In this document: positions 17,166 to 31,039 of the stretch, one piece after another
Layout of the letters: each line of letters opens with the position of its first letter
How positions within the stretch are numbered: position 1 is the first letter of the stretch
DNA from: Climacium dendroides
Lineage: Eukaryota > Streptophyta > Bryopsida > Hypnales > Climaciaceae
Assembly: GCA_950106755.1 (NCBI GenBank)
Contig: OX467082.1
Span: 50,238,588 to 50,302,587 of the forward strand
DNA length: 64,000 bases
Direction: 5' to 3'
Translations under genes and position numbers: made by a program
The notes under the pieces: model-generated
What the model saw: the letters and a program-made list of their open reading frames with translations, nothing else
What the model was told of the DNA's origin: nothing
Database searches by the model: none

Positions 17166-20100
17166 CACCTACTATAAAATATATTATGTATGTTGGAGCT
17201 AATAATTTAAAAATATTCAAATTACTTTAGCATCACTTTTTTGAAGCGTATTATATTATAACTACTATAAAATACATGGTAATAATATATGATTCATAAT
17301 TTGTCAATCTACACAAGGAGTATTTTAAAAGGAAGGTGAAGAACCTACATGACAAGCTTCCATTTCTATCTGCAAATAAACAAAATAATGAACCACATCT
17401 CTTTTTAGATTCTTATTTGTTTGTGTACTCCAAATCAGATTTGTAGCGGGCGGTTTTCAAGGACGTGTTGCATAAGTCACGCTTAGCCAATGTAATACTA
17501 ATTGTGAGATTTTCATTTTTTGTGGTTTATCCTCCTATTGTACATTTATGATTCATTTCTATGAGTTGTTTGATATATGATGTTTGTGTGATATATATTA
17601 TTTGAGTGGGTTGTAGTCAACAATAGTTAGAATGTATGTTGTACTAATCAACTCTAAAACCATGTATAAATTTTTGAATTACAATAGGGACATGTTTCAA
17701 TGCCTCAAAGTTCAATTTTAACTACCATAGTGTATAAGAAAAATGGGCAAAAAGTAGGAGTAGAAAAAAGGGTATATAATTCTATTATGAAATAATAGCT
17801 AAATAGTCCCTTCAAGTAAAATGTTTCAATGTGCTTATATATGGATTACAAAATATAGTGAGGTACCTAGGTATATTCCCTACCTCGCTCAAACATATAA
17901 TGTGAGTCCAAGTTTCAATTGAAATTGCCATGGTCTATGAATTTCACAGTACTAATTAGACCCAAAAAGTGTTATGGGGTATCTAATAACTACTCTCTCC
18001 AATTGTCTTCAACCTTTTCAACTCCAATCCTTAGCAAATTCTTGGCAAACCTTAAAGGATGCCATCTCAATAAATAAATCACTCAAAGTTCTAAATTGTG
18101 AGCAAACTGAACAACAAAAGTCTTTAATGAAGCCAAAATCGATTCATAATGAAGTAAGAACCACTTCAAAACCCTCACTCACTCATCCATCACCCATTAT
18201 TCAACCTTCACTCATGTTCAAAGCCCTTGATTTCTCTACTTAAATAAATAAGCACTCATTCATTACTTATACTTGTCATTCATCACATCTCACTTTTTGC
18301 AATGCTTAATTTATAGTTATTTATAAGAAGAAAGTTCCATCATGCATGTATGGTTCACAATTTTAAAACAAGTAAATTCCTTTAGATGAAACAAGTAGAG
18401 ACTTCAAGATTTAGATGTTAGTGATTTTTTGAGAAACTTCTATAGTAAAGGATTATGTAAGATGGATAATTCACTATGGAAGCATGAGGTGTCTAGGTTA
18501 CCACAACGTTTCTAACATGTCTTTAAAATCATTCTTACAAGTATGCATGTTGGTAGATTAGAATATTTCCATTTTTTGTGAACCTTTTGACCTCTACATT
18601 TGGTACCCATATTAATAACATAGAAATAGTCTCATACAAAAAAAATCATGATAAATAAACAATTAATTTTTCAAACCTTATTTGAGACTTTGTCAAAATT
18701 GGCTACACTAAAATTTGTTTCCCTAGGAATGCAAAAATGTCATTTTCACTTGTACTTTGTTGTACTATAGATGTACGGTTGTAAATGCAACATCCTCTTA
18801 TAAAATGAATATATGCTAAATTTGAGATTTAAATTTTACCACCTTCATAGCAAAACTCATTTGAAACCCATGGGATTTCATTGAAAATCTTCTACAATTG
18901 CTAATAAAAATTCAAATTTTATTTGTTAGCTTGATTGTACAAATTATTTTAGGGATGATTGCAAAAATCACTTGTACTAGTTTTTATCCTATCTATAAGA
19001 AGGTTGATTTGTAGGCCATTACACATGTGTTAACTTATATCTCCAATAGAGCTGCAACTTGTAACTATTATAAACTTTGAATAATATTTTTTTATTTTTC
19101 AAAGACATTTATTATTTACAAAAATTCCCTAAATGTCCACTATTGCAATTTTGATGGTTTTAATATTACTCTTTGCCCCCCAAAAGAAATTTTGTAGCTT
19201 AAAATTGCCATGTGAGGTCAACAACTAGGATTAAAATGTAAGAAATTGTATCTTACATCCATGCTCAAGTTGTGCTTCATTTGCATTTTTGTATGAAGCA
19301 ATCTTGAGATGTAATTGTTAAATTGAGAGCCCCTTGAAGTTGGAGAAATTATCATTTTTTTAAATTATTATTTTTCATTGCTTTCTAAAAATACAAACAT
19401 CAAAGTTTCTATTTCTTGAAATTTTTTGTGCACTTATTTATATCAATAAGTTTTGGAAAATAGATTTTCTATGTTCAAACTTAAGGAGATTTTTATTTTA
19501 AATGTCCTACTATTTTTTTAAGATTTGTTTTTATTATAAATTTTATTTTTGTAAAGTTTAGGATACTCTTAACAATATCCCAATCTACACAAAAAGCAAC
19601 ACATGTTTTTAGCAACAATCTTTGGAGCTTAACCCTATGTTTATAGGCCTAAAAACATAAGGTCGGAGTTTTAATTCTATTACACTACAACTTTTTTACT
19701 TCACCAAAAAAATTCTATAAAATAAAAAAAAGGAAAAAAAGTGAAGGAAAATCATATCAAATAGAAAATTATCTCAAAAAAAATTAAAACTATCATCTTG
19801 TTTGTATATTATAGTGAAGAACATCATAGTATAAACTCAATTTCAATGTCGTTATATAATTAGAATTCAATAGACATTGATAATGCATTCAAATTTCAAA
19901 TTTCAATTTAAAAAAATCAATTTTAGGAATTTAAAAAAATCAAATTGGAGTAGAAACTAGAGTAGATGACCTTCATTTCATTGGTTGAACTCAAATCCAA
20001 AAGAATATCATTTTTATGAAGGAATTTTAGATTTAAAGCAAGGAGTTATAACTTTCTAAAATACCTTAAAATAGCATATTTTGTATTTTTTTTTTACTAA

Positions 20101-20626
20101 TTTTTTATTTATGTGAAGTCAAACATTAGTAAAATTACAAACTTAATTGTATGCTCTTCATAACTCAACATGAAAGGTCAACAAAAAAAATGTAGATGAA
20201 AAAATGTTTCCAATTTCTATCCAACTCATTTGATTGTTATCTATATGCCACAAAATGCCGCCTACGATGTTATGGGGTTAATAGCTTATTCAAAAATTTA
20301 AAAAAATTGAGTCTTATTATGAGGTTCATACCACCATGCATTGAAGGTTGTGGTTGAATATGACAAGTGAAATCATGTAAAATCCAACTAGCCTTGTTAT
20401 ACTAACTCCCTCGAAATTATCCCAATATTTGGTCATATGATGAGACATCAAAAAATTTAGTAGTAAAGGATATTTATTCCAATTAACTCAAAATTTAAAA
20501 GACTTTACAACTTATAAATGTGCAAACCTACAGAGTTAATTACAAATACAAATACATAAATCAAAGCCAATAATCTCAATAGTTGAAATTAATATAATGG
20601 CATGGCATAGCCATAATTTTATCTTC
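17166..20626. other. AT-rich spacer; no gene seen
   Basis: About 30% GC, many homopolymer runs, no frame beyond about 90 codons and none recognisable. The 17974-18243 frame is low-complexity and unsupported. Confidence 0.4.
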
Positions 20627-21606
20627 TAACCTCTATAAGAGGACCAAACAACATTTTCTAGCAACATAGCAATTTGGAGTAGCTCACTACAAATGGATTT
20701 TCAAATTTTTTTCTTTGAAATTTTTACACAACATGTAGACAAGTTTTTTCTTAAGGAAAACAATTTTCATAAATTTTGACTAGATGGTTAAAAATTTATT
20801 GTATAATATGTAGCTTTTTTCCTAGCTAGGCAATCCGGGCAAATTTGAAAAAATTGCTTATTTCAAAATAAAAATTTGAAATTGGTTTTCTAGATTCATA
20901 TATGCATGAAAAGCTTTCAATCATTCCATTTTGATCAACAAGATGAAAGTTATGAGAAGCTTTAGTTTGCAAGTAGTTATGGAATTTCTACTCTAAAACA
21001 AACTTTGAAGATCTTTACTTAATCCAATTTTAAATATTTAAAAAATAAATGAAATCATAGGGTGTAAATTGTTTATTACAACATTACAACCATTGGGATT
21101 AGCATTTTTCAATTCCATAATTAAATTCTTAACAATTTAGTATTTAGAGTCATTATCTACTTATTATTTTTTCCTATACATTACTGAAATACAAAATTCA
21201 TTAGATGAAAGTCAACTACTCTAAAGGGCTATAAATTCCCCCGAGTCCTTGAATTGTGGGAATTTGGCCATAGTAGCAATTTGACATGGTAGAATGACTA
21301 TCGCATCAAATAATAATTTTTTAAGAGAATTTTAAAATACTTTTAAAGAATAAAATTTATTATATTTTTAAATTTTTGTCTAATTTTTATTTTTTAAAAT
21401 TCTATTGTTTTTTTTATTCTAACCACACTACCTAGTTCTCACTAAGGGAAATAAGCCCCAAATAGCCGTCCAATCCCCCCCCCCCAAATCATCTAATGCT
21501 ATAATTACAAATGTCCCAGAAAATTCATAAAATTTGGTACTTGTACTAGAATTGGTTGTTTTGGAGTGTTTTTGGTGAAAATATTGTCAAGGATTTTTAG
21601 GAGTTA
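20627..21606. mobile_element. Repeat A copy 2
   Basis: Left part AGAGGACCAAAC then GCAACATAGCAATTTGGA. Right part TTTGGTACTTGTACTAGA, TTTTTGGTGAAAA and GGAGTTAATAA. Same layout and length as copy 1 (10289-11236), with CTA/TTA at the borders. It includes a C10 homopolymer run near 21474. Confidence 0.55.
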
Positions 21607-23099
21607 ATAAAATAAAATAAAACATCCAATTAGTGTGATGAAGTTAAATGGTCTATGTGATTTCAAGGTTAACCTAAAATGATGTCAAAGATAATATCAA
21701 TCAAAAATCATTTGGGTGAAAATCATCCATTTTTCAATATGAATAAGTATTTTTGACCATTCACCTTACACTATAGTTGTAGGTCAAGGTCGATGAAAAA
21801 CAATTATAAATATAGGACAAGGTTGGCATTTCCTTTGAATTCAAAAAACAACCCTTTAAAACAACTTGAATAAATTTTTTAAATTAAAACCTTTAAAAAT
21901 TATTGTGATTAAAACTTAGTGTTTTGAACTTTGAAGAAATTTTTCTTTGTAAGAATCACAAATCTACAATCTACAATCAATTTTAGAAGGAATTTTCAAT
22001 TTTTGGCTTCAAATTTTGTAGAGAAATATTGGTTTGTGTATTATTTTATCTAATTGTATGGATATAATCCATAAATCATATAGTTTACAACTATTGTTTG
22101 AAAGTCATCATTCAATTATTTTTTTAAATTGCATTTTAAAATACAACTTCTACAACCTAGATTGAATTTAATTATTGGAGTCCTATAAGAATTTATTCCT
22201 AAAAGACTAAGGCATATCATTAGGAAGAAAATGAATCTTCAAAGGGACTACTTTGCAATGAGAGTTCCCTTCAATGGAACTTACAACCCGTTTTAGCGAC
22301 AATGGCTACTATTCATTATTAGTGATGAATAGTGTTCACTTAAAAAAATATTTAAAATATTATAATAAAAAATATTTTAATTTATTTAGGGCCCCTTTGA
22401 GGGCTCATTTTTTCCTAATGTTTGAACACAAATTGTGAAAAACTGCCAATTTTCAAAGTAGTGAGAAAAAAATGAATTTTTTTTTTTTTTTCAAAATTCA
22501 ATCCTACAAGTTTGTACTAAACTACTATGGAAATGTGTAGAAAAAAATTAGAAACTTGAACATATAGATTGAAAGATTATAATTTTATGAAGTTAGAAGA
22601 TAAAGTTTTGTTTGACCTTGCCTAACAGGGCCAACAAACTTTTACACCACACATAGTTTTGTTTTTTACATTTGCATCTTGTATCGTATAAATCACACTA
22701 GTTATTTAAATTTTTCCATAGTTGAAAAACTTATTTTACATTTTTCTAATTCATAAAAACTTACAAGGCTTTGTTGAGGTGTGAGAGGTTGTATTCTTGA
22801 TACGAATAGAAACCTTTATGCATGATGAGTGGAATGGCTTTGTTTTGTGGTATTTGGACATGTGATGTGAAAGTTATGGTTTTTCAAAATAAAATAAAAT
22901 AATATTAAAAATTTCAATTTAGAAATAATTCAAAAATCCATAACTTCCATACCATAGATCCAAATACCACAAAATAAGTTTGTACACCCTTGTCACAGAG
23001 AGCTTTCCAATGATACAAAGAATCATGTAGCTAGAGACTCATGGTTTCTTAGATCTAACTAACTAATTAATTTAAGGTATAGATACCTACCAAATTTCA
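21607..23099. other. AT-rich spacer; no gene seen
   Basis: Only short frames; no structure beyond simple AT runs noticed. Confidence 0.35.
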
Positions 23100-23482
23100 A
23101 AATTATATTAGGAGTTTTGGGCATGCTACCTAAAGCTCCCCAAGACATCATAACTTTTGATTTGGGCACCTAATTAGAAAAAACAAACTATATTCCCACT
23201 ACTAGAAGAAAACTGCAATGGATTCAACATAATCTCCTTGATGTTTTTGTTGTATCGAACGTAGATTTTGCGTTGGAATAAAAAACTTTGTGTTGGATAC
23301 AACAAGAACATCAAGGAGATTATGTTGAATCCAACATAGTTTTCTTCTAATGCTGCACTAAAGGAATACATGTGCACACCTTCTATCAAAATTTGAAGAG
23401 CATCTGTTCAAAAATGACTTTATATGCATCTACTTGAAATCACTTGTGTATGTTCAACGGTCATTTGGTCCTTTACGGATTA
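23100..23482. repeat. Repeat E copy 2, interrupted by a hairpin element
   Basis: Matches 11640-11872 on both sides of the hairpin element at 23203-23349. The left side is CACCTAATTAGAAAAAA and the right side GGAATACATGTGCACAC. It ends TGGTCCTTTACGGATTAAG, an A-type terminus. The hairpin element inserted into this copy. Confidence 0.5.
23203..23349. mobile_element. Foldback MITE, 147 bp, nearly perfect hairpin
   Basis: The two arms of about 52 bases are inverted copies: TAGAAGAAAACTGCAATGGA... on the left and its complement ending ...AACATAGTTTTCTTCTA on the right. They enclose a loop of about 45 bases. The central AACATAATCTCCTTGATGTT block is perfectly paired. A diverged relative lies at 47905-48056. 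No coding capacity; a non-autonomous DNA element. Confidence 0.8.
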
Positions 23483-23519
23483 AGCATGATTTGCCCAAGC
23501 TCTCTATATAACATTCCCT

Positions 23520-24060
23520 TTGTCCCTCCAAATCTCAAAATCAGGTACAATTCGAGTCCCACTAAAAAGCTTTGTTTATTGATTTTGACCATTGGCCGTA
23601 TTGGATGACCTCATGGAGACAAGTGAAAAGCGATCATGGAGCATTCCTCTCCTACCATGCTTGGGGAAGATTTTTGGAATTTTTTTCGAAGGACAACGGG
23701 AGTATTTGAGTTGTTGTTTGTTTTTGAAGTGAGGTGTTTGATTTGAGTGTTATTTTTGAGTCCAAGGGAGCCATACTAAGCGTAAGTCCTTTGTAATTTC
23801 AAGTTCTAATTATGAAGTTCCTGCGCAAACTGGTTTAGAAATTTATTTGGAGGTTCAGTGTGCCGGTTCCATTGAGGACGCCGTCATAATAGTGCCCTGT
23901 GTTGCAAGGTTCATCATGGGGCTGGCTCTCAAGTGGGCCTGCCTTCAGTTGCAGAGGTAAGGAACTTAGTTCAGAAAATCATCAGACTCCATTCGTTAGC
24001 AAACGCCTGTCAGCAATGGAGAAGGCCTTAAGTTTTCTGAACCTCTAGGAATTGGCTCTC
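23520..24060. other. Moderately GC-rich patch, no recognisable gene
   Basis: Less AT-rich than its surroundings, with splice-like words (AGCGTAAGTCC near 23779, GAGGTAAGGAAC near 23956). No tRNA primer-binding site or polypurine tract was recognised, so I cannot call it a long terminal repeat. Confidence 0.25.
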
Positions 24061-24234
24061 AATTCAATTCAATATTTGGATAAGTTGAATCAATTTTCTT
24101 AAAAATTTATAACCATAGATATTCAAACGAGACATTTTAGAGATCACATTTTAGAAAACACAACAATATCACTTACGGATTGAAAGATTATTATGTTTGA
24201 TCACAAGGGTGTTAAAACTATGAAAGCAATTTGA

Positions 24235-24660
24235 AGTCTTCTATTCTCTTTTCAAACGCTAAATCTAAGAAGTAGGTCACCAAAATAATATGAGGATAAA
24301 GGGACTAACATGCATAACCCTGATCAATTTGTGGCTTCTCGAGAACTAATCTATCCTATGATTCTTTTTAATAAATTTTTAATGTGATTTTTTTCTCCAA
24401 GATCTAGTGTATTTGAGGCTCATTTTCAAGAGCCTTCATTACTAAAAAATCAAGATTTGCAATGGACACCCTTGCACAAAACCTTGAATAGAAAAATCAT
24501 AATCAATCATTTTCAAAGTTAGAATTTTGATGCTAAAACTAAACTTCAAAAAGAATTTTTCAAAAATATAAACTATTAAAAATAGCAACTTGGAAAAGGT
24601 TTTACTTAGCTTCAAAGTATTGTGGACACCAAAATTTGGTACCTCAAGCATTTAGTAGTT
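24235..24660 (+). repeat. Dispersed repeat B, copy 3
   Basis: Co-linear with 13685-14110 and with the complement of 2090-2455. It is followed by a GC-richer tail at 24661-25046 that is not present in the other copies. Confidence 0.75.
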
Positions 24661-25046
24661 AAGCCTTAAGAGCAAGGCCACCCATCCTGCAAAATGCAGG
24701 TGGCCTCGACATGCAAAGATGGGGACTTGGTCGGGTTTAGCAGGCTACCAAGCTTGTCCCACCCATGGCCTCTTAAAAGGCCATACCCCCTAGCCTAACA
24801 ACTCACATCAACAAAAATAGAGTGAAAGAACAGGAGCCCTGAACCTCTGCTAACCTTTGCACATCTTGTTGCTTTTTGTTTTATATCGCCGGCCACAAGG
24901 GGGGGCTACAAATTGAGGTTGTTTTGCTAGTCGCAGAGCGTTTTTGGCTTGCTCTTCCTAGGAGACCATCCGTTTTATAGGACGGGTGGGGTTGTTTTGG
25001 CAGCGCCTCTTAATAGTTTAACCAAGTTATAGAATGGGTGGGGATG
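24661..25046. other. GC-richer non-coding patch
   Basis: Contains imperfect self-complementary GCCACC/GGTGGC words (CCACCCATCCTGC and GCAGGTGGCCTCG near 24680-24710) and repeats of GGGTGGGG-type sequence. No gene seen. Confidence 0.3.
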
Positions 25047-25246
25047 CTCTAAAGGACCAACATGCATTTTTTGGCGACATAGAAATTTTCGTCAAGTATG
25101 TGTGACTAGAGATTCTCAAACTGTCGTACCACAAGATCCTACCGTTATATGTGTCCAAATTTGTTTTTTCGTAAAATTTGGTACTTGTACTAGAAATGGT
25201 AGTTTTTGAGTATTTTTGGTGAAAACATGGTCATGGTCCTTTAGAG
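25047..25246. mobile_element. Repeat A copy 3: 200-bp deletion derivative
   Basis: The ends are exact inverted copies, CTCTAAAGGACCA at 25047-25059 and TGGTCCTTTAGAG at 25234-25246. The interior joins the left block (TTTTTTGGCGACATAG) directly to the right block (GGTACTTGTACTAGA, TTTTTGGTGAAAACATGG) of the longer A copies. A classic short internally deleted form. No clear target duplication was seen. Confidence 0.75.
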
Positions 25247-26039
25247 GTAAAGTTACTACATTATTTAACAAGTTTAAAAGGCAACAAGCTAAGGAGGGAG
25301 TTTTTAGGATTTGTCATAAACCTTCAAATTAAAAAAAATCTTGCATGAAATTGCTAGATTGTGGATTAAAATAGAATTATAGATATGTGCTATGTGCTAA
25401 TGTGATATTTTATATCCAATATGTGGGTGAATGTTGAAATTCAGAGCATCACTATAACAATTTATATCACCACTTTGGCACTTTACAAAAAATGAAAAAG
25501 AAAACAAATTGGTTCTTAGTGAAACTAGGGATCATGATTTGGAATGGTGGATCTTAATGACACTCAATCATGAAGTTGTAGACAATGCTAGCATTCAAAA
25601 TCCATTCATTCATCCCAATGTGGCAATGCCATTTTACTTGGAAAAAAATGGGATGATTTTTGGCTATTTTATTCATTCTATTTAGTTTCATCTTCTAAGT
25701 ATTTTGAAAATTATTCTAAATTTTCATAGACTTGTGTAATCTATTTCCAATTTTATTTTTCAAAATTGTGTCTATGATGATATATTGTTGCAAACACCAC
25801 CCTTGCAAAAACACCACTTTGAAGATTACAAATCCTTACATATAAGTATGGATACAACATACATGCGTGTTTTGAACAGCTATGATGTATAAAAGAAAAA
25901 TATATAAATCTTGGAGGGACCTTTATTCCATTGACCAAGTGTGGCGGCCAATGCTTTTGGTCCAATATTATTGGAGGAGAAAAGGGATTGGTCCTCACTT
26001 TAGTTACACTAAAACTCATAAATGTAGATTGAATAAAAC

Positions 26040-26291
26040 TCAAAATGACATGCAATTTTGCATGTCTTGGAATTGAGGTTTCATGAGCACCACCATTTTT
26101 GAAAGGAAGGTACCTCTTGCCAAGTTATAGTGTGACTTGTCATTCCAACAAAGATTGATTGGTCCATTTATATCCAAAACACCTTTGACAAAGACCTTCA
26201 AGTCAAATTCTACTATTAAACTAAATTTATTCTTTTTATATTGATAGATATAACTTTTTAAAATATTGGCTAATGAAAAATATGTTTTCAA
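26040..26291 (-). repeat. Dispersed repeat F, copy 1, with peptide similarity to copy 2
   Basis: The minus-strand frame encodes KFSLIVEFDLKVFVKGVLDI, which resembles the plus-strand peptide at 38180-38270 (KFILIVKFDVEVIAKGVLGI). Retained amino-acid similarity between two dispersed copies suggests an ancestral coding sequence, possibly of a mobile element. I do not recognise the protein. Confidence 0.4.
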
Positions 26292-28480
26292 CTCATGTTA
26301 TTTTTTCATATATTTTGATGGAAAAATTAAAGTATTATAATTTAAAATAAAAATAAAAATAAATCATTTATAATAAATATTATTATGATTTGAATTTTTT
26401 TTATAAAAATGAAGACTAGAACAAGAATTATAATTTTATAATTATAATTTTAAAATAATTTTAAAAGAAAACATATGAATAAAAAACATACAATATTATA
26501 TTGTCTGAATTTTTAACACATAAAGCTTGCAATTGCAATAATTATTTAGATTTTTGAATTTTTTTCAAAAATTTAAATTAGAATTTTTTTTTTCAAACTT
26601 CATTTACTTGGTTTAAATCAAATATAAAAATGGTTATATTGAAAATTACAAGCAAGATTGACCAAATTATATATACTCTGGAGATGTTTGAGCCTTTAAG
26701 ATTAGTATGTTATTTTATGAAATTATATTTATTTTAATATTCAAAACATAATGCTTCAAAAAAATTATTGATTTTATATTTTTTAAATAGAATATTCCAT
26801 GTTCTTCAAGGATATTTTTAAATTTTTTGTTAAATAATTTATATTATCTCCTAAGTGTTTAAATCTTATAATTTTTTTTTAAGAATTTGGATACATTCTT
26901 CTAATTTCAAATTTTACTATAATTTTGGAATTTTTTTTTAAGGAAAGAGAATGTACCAGCTTTGGGGGAATATAATTTTTATGTCATTTGGTACTTAGGA
27001 AGTTATGTCCTACTAAGCTCAAATTGCTTGACTTTAGAGTGATGGATCTGGGCAATGGACAAAAAAACACAAAAGTTCAAAAGTTAATTTTATTTTTATT
27101 TATTCTCATGGCTACAGTATATTTATGTCAATATAAAAACCTTTGATTCTTTTCATTTGGATCAATTAAGTAAGAGTTAAAAGAATTTTGTTTTGGGGAC
27201 AATCTTAATATATTTTTGAAAAAAGAATGCAAATTGTTAGTTTCAAAATGTAGTTTTCGTAATTTTTTGAAATAAAAACGCCCATCTTGGGGATAGATTA
27301 AAACCTCACCATAAGAATTGGCATGTTTCAATTCTATTTTAGAACTATTAATGATATAATTTTTCCTTTCAACTTATATCTACTTCTAGTTATCAATTTT
27401 TAAAAATGAAAGTGATTAGTTTTTTGATTGAAATTATATTTCTTGATTTTCAATTTAATTTCTGACTATAAATATTTAAGTTCAAACTCTCTAGTGCAAA
27501 TTTTTTTAAACTAACTTTTAAAAGAAATTTGAGGTTCTGTAAAGGGTTGCTCAAACTTTAATTTTATAATCTTATATAAATTGGCATATTGTAGTTTGTT
27601 CAAAGGACTAATCAATTATGAGATTCCACCTTCTTCAAAGTCACTATTCAAAATTTTATTAAACTTTCCAATGCAGAAACTACCATTTCAAATTATGATT
27701 GAAAACCCAACTTAGATTGATAGATGCATCTTTTGAATACAAAGAGAATGATACCAAGGAAATTCATATGTAGTTGAGTACTAAAAGAGTTTTCTTGAAG
27801 ATTTTTTGAAAATCCAAACCCTGTGCAAGGTATGGGTTAAAGGGACTTAAAGTCTAAAAGTCTAGTAAAACAAGATGTATGGAAAAAATTTCTTTTCACT
27901 TTGAATACTAATATCTTACAATGTAATTGCCTAAAATTTTTCCTACACATTTTTATACAAGTCTAATGCGAGATCCTAATGTTGAATATGTAGAGAAGGT
28001 ATTCTTTTCTCATCATAGCTCTCTCCACTAAGAAATTTACAATTTTGCAGTAGTAGTGATGAAATATAATATATTCAGTATTATTGAAGGATTGCAAAAC
28101 CTAGATTCTAATCCATCACACTCCTTTGTTAACAAGATGTTGCCACCACATGAAGATGTTACCACTAGTGTTTGGAAAAAACTAGCGACTAAGGGAGGCA
28201 ACCCATTCCCGACCAAGGACTCATTCCCGTCATATTGACTACACTCTTTCCAATCAACAGGAGAAAGCAGGACATTAATTGTGGCACAATCTCCAATGCC
28301 GTTGTGGCACGTTATGATTGGCTGCCGTCTTAGTTGATTTTCACAACCAACCTATGGTTGGAAACATGAAGACCTATATGACAAGAATGTGTCAAACAAA
28401 ATCTTCAACTAAAGAATTTATAGTAATTCTGTTTTAAGAAATAAAATTTTGAAGAAAATACGGAATCCTTCTCCATTCTA
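26292..28480. other. Very AT-rich spacer; no gene seen
   Basis: Extended A/T runs and TAATAATTT-type sequence. The frames present have no recognisable similarity. Confidence 0.4.
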
Positions 28481-29190
28481 TTTCTGTACATGGGAAAATT
28501 CCTCCACTCCAGAGAACAACACTTTAGATATGCCCAATTGCTTTAATTGGTTGGAAATGGGTCGGCTTCCTTAGTGCAAAGTGAGCCGATCAAATTGGTA
28601 AAAAATCCGAGCTTGCCATTTGGAACAATGTATGGGGAGTACCGGCATTTAGTTCCGAGCTAGCCGGTTGATTTTGAGAATTTCCGAATGGATTTCAAAA
28701 TCTTTGGAAAAAACCCGATCATTTAAGAGGAAAATCAGAGAATATTCTCTATTTTATAAAGGTCTAGCCGAGAGAATGCTTCAAGCAACCGTTTGGTCTC
28801 AGAAAATGTAGGATTTTAGCCGGTTAAGCTAAAAATCTCCCCGGGCTGTGATTTGGAAGCCTGAGTCCATATTTTTGGGGAAAGCAACGGTTAGCCATTT
28901 CCAAAGCATCGGTTGATTTGGGGTGCTAAGAATTTTTTTCTATTTTTCCATTTTCCAAAAGAAGAAGTGGAGAAAGAAAGTGAGTAGCCCGAAGGAGTGA
29001 TTCCAAGGTTTCCAAGTGTAGGATTGTCAGAAGGGGATGATGTTCCTCCTTTCCAAATTCTTCAGAGAAACCTCTGACAGGAGAAACCAACGTAAGGAGC
29101 TGCAGGCAGGCAGGTAGGCAGGGACACCGCACGATCTAGATCTAGGCTAGGCTAGGGCTAGGGCTTCTTATTAATTCGAATGAAAAACAG
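28481..29190. other. GC-richer patch with TATA-like word; no gene recognised
   Basis: Has a TATA-like CTATTTTATAAAGG near 28749 and simple GCAGGCAGGCAGG and CTAGGCTAGGCTAGGGCTAGGG runs near 29101-29163. It could be a promoter or long-terminal-repeat fragment. The minus frame at 28926-29132 is leucine-rich but unsupported. Confidence 0.25.
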
Positions 29191-29789
29191 CCCCATGATT
29201 ACACGTGGACATGCACCACGTCAGTCATGGAATTCAATTGAATTGGCAAACCCTACAAGTGACACGAAATAAGGTAGGCTATCATTGATGCCGAATTTGA
29301 ATGGGCTTGAGTGGCAGGGGCTTTCAAAAGGTCTCGTACACTGACCCCCCCCCAAAAAATAAAAAATTATAATTTTTTGGTTTAATGGCCATAGCGAAGG
29401 GGCACTTCACACTGGGTCCATCCAAATCATCGAGAGGACGTGAAAGCAAATGGCCAAACTTTGGGTGAGAGTCCACGGAAATGGGCTTTTAATAGGCAAT
29501 CAAGGATAGGAATTGTTGAGCATGTGGACAGCTATAATGGAAAGCTTTGTTATCTCAATAAACTACCAACCCAAGCCAAGCTTGGGCGATTGATAAATGA
29601 TCAATTTTGGAGCATAGGAAGAACGGTTCAATCAATAGGAATTTCATTAGAATTTAAATATTCAATTTAATGGAATACTTGGTAGCCAAATTACCTCTAA
29701 CAACTCCAAACACTTCAATTTATCAATGGACTCTCTCTCTCACATACGCAACACATATAACCGATTTGAAATTGAAAGTTAGAAAACAA

Positions 29790-30337
29790 GGAGAGGTCAC
29801 TCCATGTGAGGCAAAGATTTTGGACCCCTTACTTACTTCATAAAAATTTAATTTAAAGAAAATTTAAAAAATTGGAATACGATTTTCTACTTTGAAAGTT
29901 TGTATTTTGAATTATTGATATTTTTTAAACTGATGATAATTAGTTACAATTTTTTTAAGAAAAAAGATACATTGTAGAACTAAAAATAACTTTGGACCCC
30001 TTATTTACTTCTAAAAAATGAACAAAAAAATCCTAAAAATAACTCTCTATTGAAAGTTTATTTTTCTTGATTATTTATGCAATGGTCATCCAAATGTATT
30101 CTCTATAAATGTTTGAGTTGAAAACCATATCATTTCAGTTCATTTTTCAACCTATTATGATAGTCATTTTAAATGTCATTTGAGTTGGGGGAATTTTTGG
30201 CAATAGAAATTTATAGTCATTATTAATCAAATTTCAAAATTATAGGTTGAAATTATAGTATATTCCAAAGTAAATAAGGGGTCAAAAAATCACTTTGCCA
30301 CATATGGTATACAAAATCCCCATAGAGTGACCTCCCC
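29790..30337. mobile_element. Non-autonomous TIR element, about 548 bp
   Basis: The left end GGAGAGGTCACTCC, then TGAGGCAAAG and TTGGACCCCTTACTTACTT, reappears inverted at the right end (AAGTAAATAAGGGGTC, CACTTTGCCACAT, GAGTGACCTCCCC). The right arm carries an extra insert of about 20 bases. The interior is AT-rich without a transposase. Confidence 0.7.
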
Positions 30338-31039
30338 TCGGCTGGAAATATATTCACAATTTCAATACGAGTTTACAAAACAAGCCATACCACATATATG
30401 GATTAAAATTTAATCTAATAGACCTTTGGACATATAGTCTCAATGTGAAAACAACTCTTCACTAGAAAGGTTGCCAAGATGATTTGTTCCTTTTCCAATT
30501 AGCCTATTTCATATCTAAAACATCTTGCCAATTTGACTCTCATATCATATATACACCCTAAAACACTTTCTAATGCAAATAAGACAAGTTGCTAACCCTA
30601 TTCACATATGAATAGACAAATAAATGTAAAAATCCAAAAATTGACAACGACGAGCCTCCATAGGCAAAGCCCAAATTTCAAACCCATACCGTTTGTTTGG
30701 CTTGTGCCCATCTCTCTTCACATTAATAATCCATCTAATTTTTGAAATTTTCTTTCACCTCCTTTAACCATGGATTCTAGAAAGAAACTTTTGTTTTTCA
30801 TGATTATAATGTATGTCATTGTGGGCATTTTGGTAATGCAAAAACTTGCAATATTTTGAATTAAATGCCTAAAAGATGACAATGGCAATTTCTATTGCCT
30901 GAGGACGTAGGGTGAAGTCTCACACGAAAATTAATCCAAATTCAGAGTTATGGAGATTTTTGGAACACACACTTATGGAGGCATATTTAGATGGTGATTT
31001 TGGGAAGCGAATGAGGGTGAAACATCTACATTTGAATAT

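Noticed and set aside
23520..24060. Possible LTR retrotransposon fragment
   Set aside because: No tRNA primer-binding site, no paired LTR, and no gag, reverse transcriptase or integrase similarity in the window.
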